Shown: piece after piece, positions 41,701 through 52,600 of the stretch | Numbering within the stretch: the stretch's first letter is position 1 | How the letters are laid out: every line of letters begins with the position of its first letter | From: Struthio camelus | Taxonomy: Eukaryota; Chordata; Aves; Struthioniformes; Struthionidae | Reading direction: 5' to 3' | Length of the DNA: 64,000 nt | Assembly: GCF_040807025.1 (NCBI RefSeq) | Contig: NC_090952.1 | Location: 16,985,068-17,049,067, forward strand | The notes under the pieces: generated by a model | The model's database searches: none | The model's input: the letters and a program-made list of their open reading frames with translations, nothing else | Told to the model about the DNA's origin: nothing | Program-made: the position numbers and the translations under genes

Positions 41701-44700
41701 AAAAATAAGGACAACCTCTCCCATTCATCTCACACCACGGTCCAAAGAGGAACCACCTTTAACACAATCACACAAGAGTCTCACACCTAGAAGGACAACT
41801 TAGTGGGACTCCACTACAGGGAAATCAATGACCAAAATCATCCCTTTGCTCTTGAACCTGGCATCAAAAGACACAGCTTCCCTGAGCAGCCTGCTCTTCT
41901 GTATCAAGGTCCCAAGGGAACAGCAGATAAAGCAGTGTCTTTCACAAAGCCCACAGATTTCATTAGTCAAACATTTAATTGCAGGTGTTTCTCTGCAGAA
42001 CACCAAAGTAGTATAACATTTCACAATAGGTGATACACAGAAACATGGAAGTTTTCCCTTGCGCAGAGGGGAAAAGGAAGTAAAAGGATTAATTGGTTTG
42101 CTTTAAAAAAAGAATGAGTCTGTAACAGACAGAACTCTTGATTTCTCCCAACTCCCAGGGTGGCATCCCAACCACTCAGTCGCACAGAAGGAGGGGGGAA
42201 ATCCCTGTGTTGGTTCCCCCAGCACTTCCCGGGGCGGGGGACACAGCACACGCTGAAGGAGGAGGCAACGCTCCTCCCCATAGCACGAATGCTCTTGGTG
42301 GCTCTGGCCACGGGAGGGAAAGGGAAGAAAATGAGCTCCACTCAACACAACGCTGAGCCCCCTCTTATCAGTGAAATCCCCTCGGCTCACAGCTGCTCTT
42401 CACATGCATTTTACAGCAAAAGACAGCTTCTTCTCACAGCCCAAGGCAATTAGGCCCTTGTGCAAACTCAGTGCCTACAGCACAAGTGCTGCCAGGGAAA
42501 CCTCACGTGCTGAAACACCCCAGCCCCCTTCCTGCAAGCAGGCTGGCACCGCAGAGCTCGGGCAGCGAGCAGCAACAGCACGCAGCTCAGCCCCAACCCG
42601 GTCTCCTTTGGGAAGCAGGTAACCATTTCGCATAAGAAGTGGCTGCACTGGACGAGAGTGGGCTTCAACCCTCCTAGGCCAGGGACCGTGCTGAAGCCAC
42701 CTGCGCTATGAGCTCTTCCTGCCTTGCTGTGGGTACGCCTGGCCACCCACCACCTGGCTGGCCACCCACCACCTGGCTGGCCACCCCGATGCCTGCCCGC
42801 CCCATACCTGCGGATGTTCCAGATGAGGATGCGTGTGCCCTTCTTGCCTGGGATAGCATCAAATTGTGCCAGCAGCTCCTCCCTGGTGTTGAAGAGGGTA
42901 TGCTGCAGGATGGCCTCCAGGCTGGGCACAGAGTCTTCAGTAACAATTATTTTTTCTAGAAGCCACAGAGTCAAGGAGAACAGGGTTGCCCAGTCCCCCT
43001 GCCTCCCTTTTGCCAAGAGAGGTAAAAAAAAAAGCCCCAGCTACAAAGAGCCAGCCCCAGGCCTGCCACACCAGAGAAGCATAACCCACTATGGACTATC
43101 GGAGGAGGGTCTCAAAGAAAGACTGAGCCAGGACAGGCATGACAGCAGCGTGTTTTGCAGAAAAATACCCCATGTACCGACCTGGGCGGGGGGCGTGGAT
43201 GCAACACAGCAACACCGTACCAGCCAATAACGAAAGGGGCTGTGCAAGCAGTGCTGTGGAGCTGCGCGTCCTTGGTTCCCTTGACACGATGGCAACATTG
43301 CCTGAAGGTATTCCAGCACACCAAAGCAGCACCGAGGGTCGTTCCCGGTGCACAACGGCAGCACGGAGCAGAGCTGCTGGGCTGGGGAGGTGTGCATGGG
43401 CTTGCATGGGGAGGAAAGAGACAGAAACAGGTAGCGCACAGGTCAGTGGCATGACTGCAAAGGCTTTCCAGGAGCCAGGCTGGCCTTGATAAGTGGCAGA
43501 TACGCCCACCAGATGCACAAGTGACAGCAGCATGCTGAAAGCAGAGCCTGCTGCAGAGGTGCTCCAGATGCAGCACTGACTGCAGTTATTCGCACCGCCG
43601 CCAAGCCTCACACCGTGTGCGGGGGCTCAGGGGCAGGCATGGGCAGCTGGACCCTCAGTACCGCGGCAGGGCCCCCCGGGGCCCTTCGGAGTGGGGCGGA
43701 CAGCTCAGCCACTTGGCTGAGAAAGGATATTGTTTTGCTGGTTGAACGGCACCAGAGGAACTATCACTGTCTCCGCATGGACACGTTCCAGGTAGGTCTG
43801 GGAGAGCAGCCCCACGCTGAGGGCCCCGCCGTTCTTGGTGAAGACGATGGCATCCTTCCCCAGACGCATGGAGCCAGACTTGAAGCCACTTCCATACACC
43901 CCAATGCACGGATGGTTTCTCTTTACAGCCTTCTCCGTGAAATCAAAGCTGAAAGTAGACGAAGTAGAAAGAGACTGGAAGTAGGGAGAGCCTGCTGCGC
44001 TCCAGGCCCAGGTCCACCTTTCTGCCCGAAGCACTTGGCAAGGGAGCTCAACTCCCATCCGACAGGCAGAGAAGCAAAGATTCAGGGTGGAAAGAGGTTT
44101 CTCTGCTGCAATACCACCCACAGCATTGCAGCGCACATAAAGCAGCCAAATCTCCTACCTGCCAGTCCTACACTCCTTCCACTGTGCACTGAAAACCACA
44201 TCGAGGGAGTGGAAGTGCTATCCACAGTAAGCATTTCTTTAGCACCTGGGGAGGGACTCCAAGCCCTAACCAACCCAAAGCACCTCTACAATGTTTTTCC
44301 ATTAACAAATAAGGAAATCAAGAGGCAGAGGAACAAGGCAACCTGCAGCCCTGCACATCCAGGCCACCAGCCAGCCAGGGAGACCCCATGTGCCTCTTCT
44401 TCCTAACCCTGCACCAAGCCCCACCTCTGGCCTCCTCCACAAACACCAGCACCAGCACGGGCATGACCTGCTCCTCCACTACACACCAAAGCATGAAGCA
44501 AGAAGCAGCAGTAGGGGAAAGGAGGAGTGCTGCTTTGTGGTTTTGCTACGCTTCAGCCTAGCCTGTTCTGATTTTGCCCTAGACCTGCTTATAATACGTT
44601 GCTTCCCCCCCGGCCATCTCCCTCTTACCCTCTTCTTGCCTTCTTGCACTACCACAGGGGAAGGATTTTGCAAACAGCTTCCAGCTGCCACTGCAGTGTT

Positions 44701-47339
44701 GCACCAGGGCTTCCCCAGCTCCTGGTCTGTCACCCTCCCACTCCAACCCACAGATGCGCCAGGGCCAGCGAGAGGACAAGTGTGAAGCCCAGGGCACCTC
44801 CTTCCTCTGTTGAAGCGAGGGTAAGAAGGGGCCAGGGCTTCTGGTTTTCACTTCCTGAACCCCTCTCGCTTTTCTGAAGCACTGTGGTTTTGCACTTGCT
44901 GCATTTGAAGAAATGACAGTTGCTCTGCTTTGCTCCCCCACCTTTTCACTGCTATCAAACAAAACAGTCAGACAGGAACAAAATGAAACCCTAAGCCCTT
45001 CAATCCCACCCTGGAAATGACCGTGCTTTGCAAAGCCATCTAGAAAAGGAGCAACTCATGAAGCAAAACTGAAGCCTGGACAATTTGCAGTGGCGGTAGT
45101 TCTGGGAGAGGAACAGCCACAGTCAGAGCGAGGAGCAGTCCCAGCCAGGAGCCATCCCTGCCCACAAAGGCACTGCTGGCAGGAAGAGAGGGCCTGGCAA
45201 TACCAAGAAGGGAGACCCCGGAGGCAGGCTGGGTGCCTGCAAGCAACGGAACAGTCTCCTAAAAGCATGAAAGCAGCAGGTTACAGGAAGAAACAGCCTT
45301 CTGCTCTATCCTGACTTCAGAAAAATTTATCAGTCACTTGACAGTTTTTGCGTGCTGTAAGTGGCAAGTAATGTCCTGTCCACTTGGGCACATTTAGTGA
45401 CCTCTGTGGATTTTAAGAGAAGTTCCAACCAGTTTACTACCATCAACAAATAACACTAGTCTGCTCTAGAGTAATTCAACCACCCCTAGCAGATAAGCTA
45501 CAGCAGAAGGCAAAGTGCAGGGGGGTTGCAATGAAACACTCCTGCCTCCAGCCTTGAAAAATTTTAGTCTAGAGACAATCAAAAGAGCATTCAGAAAACA
45601 CAGCTGCTGCTTTAGCAGGAAAAATTTCAACCTGGCAAATGCTTCTCTATGTTGAGGCTACAGCCCGAAGTGCCCTGGTAAAGTTATGTTGTCTTTAGAA
45701 GGTTGGTATCACTGAGCTCATCCAACTGAAAGCTTAAAACCTATTTTTGTTGAAGTTAGTTATGTAATTAAACAAAAGTCCTAGTGAACTGAACTTCCTT
45801 GTCACACAATGTCACACTTAAAATCTCTGCTATTAGCCTGTTTCATTCTCTGTCAGCACTACCAGAAAAGCCTTCCTTACACCACAGAGAAAGATTAACG
45901 TGATATAAACACGGCCTCTAAAGCCACAACTCACTTCAGCATCCACAGAGGAAGGCAGACGAGAGGGGAAGCTCCTCTCTAACGCGAGTCTGCAGAAAAA
46001 GACTCTTGGTTTGACTTCAGGCGCAAATGTTCGTTTCTAAATAGATCTTATCTGCGTCCCTGACTGAAAGCACTTCCTCTGCTTGCTGCATGGTTTGCAC
46101 AACACAGCTCCAAATGGCTTATGGCGGGGCATTTAATAACAAGTAAAAAGTTGGCTACAAGTCCCTAGACTACCCATTACATCTTGAGGCAGACTGTGCA
46201 CCTATATAAGAGTAATCATCTTAAACCCTTGCATGCTGGGGGGCTAGCAAGGAAGGAAAAAGCACGGAGATGTATGCCTTCACGCTGGACGCCTATGAAC
46301 CGGAGCCAAAAGCAGCAACGCTTACAGGAGCGAGGGGAGTCCAGGGCGGCTGCGGGGTGCGGGCAGGCGCGTAGCTCATACCTGAGCATGCGGTGCAGCT
46401 TGTGAGGGGTCATTCCTGCCCCGTTATCCGTAAATGTTAAACAAAGGTGACCCTTGAGCTCCACGACATCAATGCAGAGAAGCTTCGCTGTGACACCGGG
46501 ATACGAAGCATTGTCTATGGGAGGAAGAAAACTAGGCAGTCAGAACTACGCTGTTACCCTCAATCCCTCCCCAGCCCCCTTTGCCCTCTGGTCAATGCTG
46601 GGGAGCAAAAGCAGTTTCCCAAATCTTTTTTCTCCCAAATGCAAGGGCATGTCTAGAAAAAGACGCACCATGCTTGCTGAAGCTGCCGGTGGCAAGAAAC
46701 GGCTCGCTCGTCCCGGGAGAGGGAGCGGGGCCGCGGCGGGGATGCCTCGCAGCGCCGGCGCCCGGCTGGACGCTGGCGCCGGCCAACGACCCAAGGCGGC
46801 CGGGCACCGCTCGCTCGCCCGGGCGAGGGGCACGCGAGTTAGGCGGGTCAGGCCAGCCGCCACTGCAAGCGACTCCTGACAGGAACTGGGCGCTCTCGAG
46901 ACGCCCGCTGGGCGCGCCTGGCGCGCTCCTGAGACACCGCTTCCCGGGCCGCTTGGAAGCGCAGCAAGGAAAGGTGCTACGCGCCCTCGGCCAAGGGCCC
47001 AGCACCGAGGCCGAGCCGGGCGCCGGGCCCGCGTCTCCTGCAGGCCCGGCCCGGCCCGGCGACACCCCGGGGCGGCCGCGGGCTGCCGGCCGGCGGGGGC
47101 GGCCGCCCCCGCCCGGTGCTTACCGAGCAGCTCGGCCACGGCGCTGAAGGGCCGCGTGTGGCTGGTGCCGTTGCTCTGCAGGCAGCGGGGGCTCATCTGC
47201 AGAGACAGAGACAGCGGCGGTCAGGGCGCGGCGCGGCGCGGCGGCGGCGGCGGCGCGGCGCGGCGCGGCGCGGCGCGGCGCGGCCCGCACTTACGGCGCC
47301 GAGGCGGACGCCCTGCTCCGGGCCCGGCCGGCGGGCCAT
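29799..47339 (-). CDS. MORC4: MORC4, GHKL-ATPase CW-type zinc-finger chromatin protein
   Basis: Nuclear ATPase that binds DNA and reads H3K4 methylation. Exons: 47339-47295, 47196-47124, 46514-46382, 43948-43731, 42955-42808, 41682-41520, 41251-41123, 39262-39143, 38442-38351, 36841-36743, 36388-36260, 34265-34188, 33959-33890, 32380-32199, 31615's side start corrected to 31605-30888, 30672-30389, 29952-29799 (TAG). All phases agree; about 944 residues, human 937. ATPase motifs: E37 and D40-N41 (ELLDNA), DNGAGM at 69-74, [18 protein letters not shown]5 domain in exons 5-10 ([23 protein letters not shown]). CW finger about 414-452: W414, C417, C420, KWRKLP, W439, C441, C452. An Arg/poly-Ser basic stretch and a fast-evolving linker follow. 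The C-terminal coiled coil contains [11 protein letters not shown], as in human. Introns 4 and 7 carry U12-type signals. Exon 1 (MARRPGPEQ) is the least conserved part. Confidence 0.95.
33405..33512 (-). CDS. MORC4: Possible extra in-frame MORC4 exon
   Basis: Between exons 33959-33890 and 32380-32199 lies an open stretch ([14 protein letters not shown]...) behind an excellent acceptor, CCTTCCCTTTTTTCAG. Using the weak donor CAT|GTGATC at 33404 the exon is 108 bases and preserves phase, giving a 980-residue protein. A better-looking donor, ATCAG|GTTGGC, would shift the frame of the next exon. I recall no counterpart in human MORC4, so this may be a lineage-specific, alternative or false exon. 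Confidence 0.3.
34266..36259 (-). other. MORC4 intron 11
   Basis: Two kilobases of AT-richer sequence with no coding exon seen. Two short direct duplications are visible: CTCCTTTAGGA twice near 34360-34390, and CACGTTACTTGTCTAC near 35170 and again near 35208. No transposon family was recognised. Confidence 0.55.
39263..41122 (-). other. MORC4: MORC4 intron 7, U12-type GT-AG
   Basis: Donor GTATCCTTC (41122-41114) matches the U12 GT-subtype consensus GTATCCTTT at eight of nine positions. The 3' end has TCCTTGAT, a U12 branch-point match, 15 bases before TTCTGCAG. The join [15 protein letters not shown] matches human YKPTFTNKQVRITFG. Confidence 0.8.
42739..42786. repeat. 19-bp tandem repeat, 2.5 copies
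   Basis: The unit CTGGCCACCCACCACCTGG is repeated without change, in MORC4 intron 5 close to the donor of exon 5. Confidence 0.9.
42956..43730 (-). other. MORC4: MORC4 intron 4, U12-type with AT-AG termini
   Basis: The exon upstream ends CAGCAAAACA at 43731. The intron opens with ATATCCTTT (43730-43722), the perfect U12 AT-subtype 5' site. No GT occurs near the junction. At the 3' end TCCTTGAC (42977-42970) matches the U12 branch-point consensus, 15 bases before TTCTAG. The junction encodes [12 protein letters not shown], colinear with human QQNKKMIITEDS. Confidence 0.85.
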
Positions 47340-47600
47340 AGAGGCGCCCTCCGCTGCCCGCCGCAAGATGGCAGCCCCCGCGCGGCGGCGGCGCCTCCGC
47401 CGTACGGCACGATGGCGGCTCCCACGCCGCCTGCTCGCCTTCACGCGGGGTGGCTTCAGGCGCTAACGCCCCTCCCCGTGGTGTGACATGGCAGCGCCCG
47501 GCGCCGTACAACATGGCGGCGCCCCGCAGAGCCCTCCCCGTCTACCGCGGAGGCGCTTTCAGGCCCCCGCGCCCTCCCCTCCCGCCCGGCCCGCGCCTCC
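46680..47600. promoter_or_regulatory. MORC4: CpG-island promoter of MORC4, with four YY1-like sites
   Basis: Dense CpG spans exons 1 and 2 and about 250 bases upstream. Four ATGGC(A/G)GC cores, all on the plus strand, lie at 47364-47375 (CAAGATGGCAGC), 47408-47419 (CACGATGGCGGC), 47485-47495 and 47510-47520. They resemble the YY1 site (AAGATGGCGGC), which is common at TATA-less starts. No TATA box was seen. Confidence 0.65.
47225..47284. repeat. (GGCGC)n and (GGC)n repeat in MORC4 intron 1
   Basis: Two blocks of GGCGC pentamers around a central GGC run, in the 98-base intron between MORC4 exons 1 and 2. The whole intron is G+C and highly CpG-rich. Confidence 0.9.
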
Positions 47601-47720
47601 AGGCGGCGGGGAACCCATCGCACCATCTCTGTCCCTCCCCCTTTTCCAAATTCACCATTGACCTTCGTGGATAATCCCCAATTTCCCACCTTGCTTGAGA
47701 GGGCCACCTGAGCCACGTAT

Positions 47721-47866
47721 CCCCAGGCTTATCCCCCCCCCCCCGGCCCCAGGCTCGTCCCCCCATATCAGGGCTCGTCCCCAGGCCCGTCCCTGCGTCC
47801 CTGGGCTCAGCTCCAGGTCTGTCCCCCCCCCCCTGTCCCCCCCCTCCGTCCCTGGGCTCGTCCCCA
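47721..47866. repeat. C-rich degenerate minisatellite upstream of MORC4
   Basis: Repeats of CCC(A/T)GGGCTCGTCCCC with intervening C runs of 8 to 12 bases. It lies 380-530 bases upstream of the MORC4 start codon. Confidence 0.7.
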
Positions 47867-47869
47867 AGC

Positions 47870-49210
47870 TGCCCTGCGGCCACCTCTCTGCCCCGGCCCC
47901 ACAAGCTGGGCCACTCTCGCTCCCGCATGCCCCAGGTGAAGAGGGCCCAGCTGGCGAGTGCACAGCGAGTCAGGCCGGCCCCAGAGGGGACCCCCAAAGG
48001 TACCGGGCAAAAAGGGCCTGGCCAAGCTCCCAGCCGGAGCTCGGTGGCACAGCTGCAAGGCCATAGCCTCTCCACAGGCTGCGAGCTTGCTGAAAACCAG
48101 ATGCCCGTGCTCGAGGCTGGTGCTTTGCCCTCCAGAGGGGGCAGGACAACTTTCGGGGGGAAGGAAACGACAGAGTCCCTGGGGACCCACCTGTGGCACA
48201 GGTGTGCCCTCCTGCAAGGCCATGGTGGATGGCTCTGTGTGCCATGGGTTTGCGCTCCGGGGTGCGAGGCCACAGAACCGTCCCCGCGGAGATGCACAAT
48301 GGCTCCGCGGCGACGCCGGCTCCTCAGGACAGAGCGGCTCCGCAGGCCACAAGCCGCTGTCCCAAACAGTCTCCAAGCGTTTTGCATGCCACATGGCTCT
48401 TGAGCCTCCAAACTTTGAAGAGCAAAGTGTGCCAGCACTAGGGCAAAGATGGTTTGCTCAGTGCCTGTCAGGCCTGGGCAAAGCCAAAGCCTTTCTTCTG
48501 GGATTTGATTTTCCAGTTTGCTCCAAACCTGAATGCTCTCCTCCCCAGCAGATCAAGCCTTTGCACTGTGCAGCCTTGGCCAGCATCCAGATCCATATCT
48601 GTGCTTTTCGTAACTTGTGCATTTACAAGGAGGGTAATTGCAAAAGGAGTCAAACACACTGGAGGGGGAGATGGCATCAGGGAGAAAAATGGCTGTTCTT
48701 GGTAACGTTCGTCTCTTCGCTGCATGGCTATATCTAAGATTGCAGAGGAAATCTGCAACTCAATTCTGTTGGGAAAGACTTGGTTCCCTCAATCAGCCTC
48801 AACAAGAGCGTGAATGTTGCTCTCCCAGAAATGGTAGAAAAATGTGGGAAGCATATGACATTAGCTTGCCTCGTTCACAAAGAGAGCTAAAACACGTCAT
48901 CAGATCAACCACGGCATCTGTTGCAATGGTTTCTTATGAGAGCTACCAAGCTATAGGGCTTTTAGAGATCAATATTGAGAAGACAGAAAGAAAGAAAAGG
49001 GGCAGCATTTCTCCCTTCTCACAAAGGGCTGTATCTGCTGCTGCCAGAGAATGGGCAGCAGCCTCACCACTCACTACAGCAGTAAGGAACTCCAGCTCCC
49101 AACACAGAGGCCAGACACAATCCTGCATCATAAAAATGCAGTACACTTGGTTCTAGAAGAAGGACTTGCACTGGACAAAGGCAAATGAACACATACTAAG
49201 AAAACACAAT
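47870..49210. other. Intergenic, MORC4 promoter to RBM41 3' end
   Basis: About 1.3 kb with no supportable gene. Open frames at the left side (up to about 300 codons on the minus strand, 47542-48438) are GC-driven and overlap frames on the other strand. Confidence 0.6.
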
Positions 49211-49219
49211 ATAAATGCA

Positions 49220-49225
49220 TTTATT
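49220..49225 (-). promoter_or_regulatory. RBM41: RBM41 polyadenylation signal
   Basis: AATAAA on the minus strand about 440 bases after the RBM41 stop codon. The 3'-UTR is about 460 bases. Confidence 0.65.
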
Positions 49226-49666
49226 CATACGGTTTCCTCTCTTCCTCCTTCCCACAAAGGGCTGAGAAGGCAGATACAGAACTGTAGACCAGGAGGAAAA
49301 AGCCAGTATACCCTAACAGAGTAAAGACAGTGCTAGAACTGTATACAGAAGGGCACAAACACAGCTCTGATCCTCACACAACACTTAAAGAGATCCTCAG
49401 GTGCCCTCAAACCAGAGTCAAGCCACACACTACACTGGGAGAGGCCACATTCACCCCATCACCCTGACCTTCCCCGCTGGCTCAGGCTAGGAAGGAGCTC
49501 TTTCCCACATCACTCAAAGAGCCTAGTCCTAGCTCTCGCCTTTCCCCACTTTGAGATTTATAGACCTGTATGTTAACTCCTGGCAGCAGTCCTTTACCGT
49601 CCCAGTTCTGACCAAGGCGTTCCCAAGGCCTGTGCAAATCCACAAGGTCCCCAGATTATCCATCCC

Positions 49667-52600
49667 TTACTTGGCAGGTGGGTTCTCTCCAGTACAGGAA
49701 GAGGGGATGGCAGAGTTGGCCTCTGATGAATGCCCCTTGCTTTTCCCAAATTCAATAACCAGAGGCTTCCCCTGCAGATTGTACCCATTCACCAGCTGCA
49801 TAGCATTCTGTGCTGCCTGAATATCTGCAACAAGAGAGTAAAATGGGCTCAGGTCACCAGCCCCAACACAAACCCAGCAAGTTCTGGCACAGGCACACGT
49901 GATGTTGGCACAGACGCTACTGCCTCACAGACCCTTGGTCAGCACCACGATCAAGTGCAGGGCTGGGATCGCCCAGCCAGAGTGATGGTGAATACAGCAC
50001 ATAACAGACTGCATCCCCTGTGTCTTGGTGGATCTCTCAGTCTAGGAGAAAGACTGCTGACATGATACAAAGGCGAAGGACTGAATTCACCTCCTGCTCC
50101 ATGGAGCATTGGCTTGCACCAGCCCAGTGCCCTGTGGAGTGGAGGTGGCACCTTCAGGAGTCAGAAAAGAACTGAGAGACACGAAGGAGCAACTCACCAG
50201 GGAAGGTAATGAAAGCCTGACCCCTCATCCGGCCACTCAGCAGGCGAAACTGGACCGGTGGGCTGTTCTCCCTCTGGAACCGAGCAAACAAGGACACTAG
50301 CTCCTTCATCGTCACTCGAGGACCCAAGTTCTTCAAATACAGCACCTATTCCCAAGAGAGAGGGTCAGCTGGCCTGAGCCACGCAACTCAGTCCCAGCCT
50401 GTGCACCTCACATCGATGAATTAGTTCAGCCTCTCTGACACCCCAGAGTTCATCCTTCCCCCTGACACTGACAGTGGAGTTTGAAAGATGGAGGTGGGTG
50501 TGCAGAGACAGGCAGCACTGGTCAGCATCATCATGCTGTCTCTGTGCAACTTGCTGATGGCTCTAGTTATTTATAAAACATCACCAGCTCCAGGCACCGG
50601 TTAAGCACAGTTTGAACAAAGTCCTGGCCAGTCTCACTCAGGCCCAGATGGGCAGAGGACATTTTGCCTAGAGAGCCCCCAGAGCCAGGAAGGACCAGGG
50701 TCTGAAGTGCAGCTATTTGCCAGGCAGGCTGACTTCCTGCTGTGGTCAAAGGGCCCCTTCTCTCCTACAGCAGAGGCTGCTCCCCTTGGCAGGGAGGATC
50801 AAGCAGGCACCCTCCAGACAACAGCCATTTAATAGCAAAGATGAATCTGCCTGATGAGAGGGCTTTAGCGCATGGTAGCTGGGAGGATGAACACATCCTG
50901 GTTACATCTCAGCATACCTTGCTGGGCTCTCCAGGATGGTAGGAGGCAAACCTGGGGATACTCCGGAGTTCTTCCTCTGAGAGCCGGTTCTTGCAGATCT
51001 CCTCTTCTGGAACAAACTCCACGGGGTCTTTTATAGTCACAGGGCTTGAGGGGGGCGGGTGGGGCTTTGTTGCAGGCAGGCTGGGACTTCCTTCCTGCTC
51101 TGCCTGCTCTCCCTGGTCTGAAAGCGATGTTTCCTCAAACGCAGGCCGCTTTGGGGCCACAGAAAGGGGCAAGCATGGATCAGTCCTTGTAGGCTGGAGT
51201 TCCTCAGGCAACTGCTTGCTCAGCAGCTCTTGATAAACAGTCTCCAGGTGAACCATGGGGTCCTTTTCATTTGCTATCCTCTTCTGAGTGTCATCTAATC
51301 CGCCACAGAGAAACACGATAAAGTAACTACCACCAACAACCTGGAAAATGAAGACTTCAAGAAGAAACAGACAGGATCCCAAAAGAGGAGAAGCCTTGTT
51401 TTAGGCAAACCTCCATGCACCTGCTATCCAGGACCTGCAGATTACTTAAAATAGGAAGGGAAATAAACAGCACCCAGCAAGTGTTGATATACCAGCTCAG
51501 GACAGACCTGCAGAGAGGAGCAGCTTCACCAGTGCTTTGTACAGAGCTCATTTTTCTACAGATGATCTCATTAAGCTTATCTGCAACCACATTTCAGCAC
51601 AGCCTAATAATTCCGTCCCCACACCTTCCTCCTCCTGCATGACCTGGATGTACCATGCTGATTTAACTTGGTTTTTTGCTTCCAGGACTTCCTCAGGTTA
51701 AAGTCATGGATTTAAAGAAGGTCCATATCACGGATATACCAATGATATGTCCTTTACTGTATTTAATGGAAGTGAAGACAGAAATGAAAGGGGCCTCTCC
51801 CAGCTTACCAACCTCAACTTTGAGGCCTCTTGGTTTTCCTAGTTGCAGCAACATTGACGTGACACCAGAAGGGGGAGCAAGGACCCGAGGCTGCTAGAGT
51901 CAGCTGTACCTTACAGAGCGGTGTTTTAGGAGTTCTTCCTAACCCTGTCGGCTATTTAACCCTGTCTTATACACAAAACCAGTCTCAGGCAGGAACTTCA
52001 CCTCTGCATGTTCTCCAGCTAAAGCATAAGGAGCAGTTTACATCATCGCTGGACAACACTAGAGTCTCCATCCAAAAAGTCACATTAAACCACAGGCTAG
52101 GGGAGAGCACTGCTGAGGTGAGAGGTGGTGTCATCCCAAGCACAGAGCACCCACCTGGGAATCAGCAATCAGGCTCCGTTTCCACCTCTGCTACTGACTT
52201 ACTGGGGGGCCTTTAACAAGTCACTCCTATTTTTTCCCTGCTCTGTGCCTTTGCTTCCCTCCCACTTTTGTCAGAATGCTGTTAAGTCACAGAAGGGACA
52301 ACCTGTAGCCCTTCAGAGGCCACTTGTTTCACCCAGTGCAGCTCTGTCCTCAGTGGGGACCTCCAGGCTCTCCAACATGGAGTAACATCGGCTCTTACTC
52401 CACGTACTGGGCTGGGCTCTGCACTACGCACAGCACACGTCAATGAGATCCACAGCCCTCCAAGCATGGAGATGGCTATGTAGCGGAGGCTGGCAGGGCG
52501 GTTCTGAAGGGTTTATCTGTTTCATACAAGAGAGGAAAATATCTCCTCCTACACAGCGCTAAAACAGAATGATGTCTTCATCAGGGGCAGAAGGCCAGAC

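Noticed and set aside
42930-42957. AC-ending acceptor for the MORC4 AT intron (GTTAC)
   Set aside because: It would remove KKIIVT and break the reading frame. The TTCTAG site preserves homology with human.
47542-48438. 298-codon minus-strand open frame upstream of MORC4
   Set aside because: GC-driven, runs over a C-rich minisatellite, no similarity or start context.
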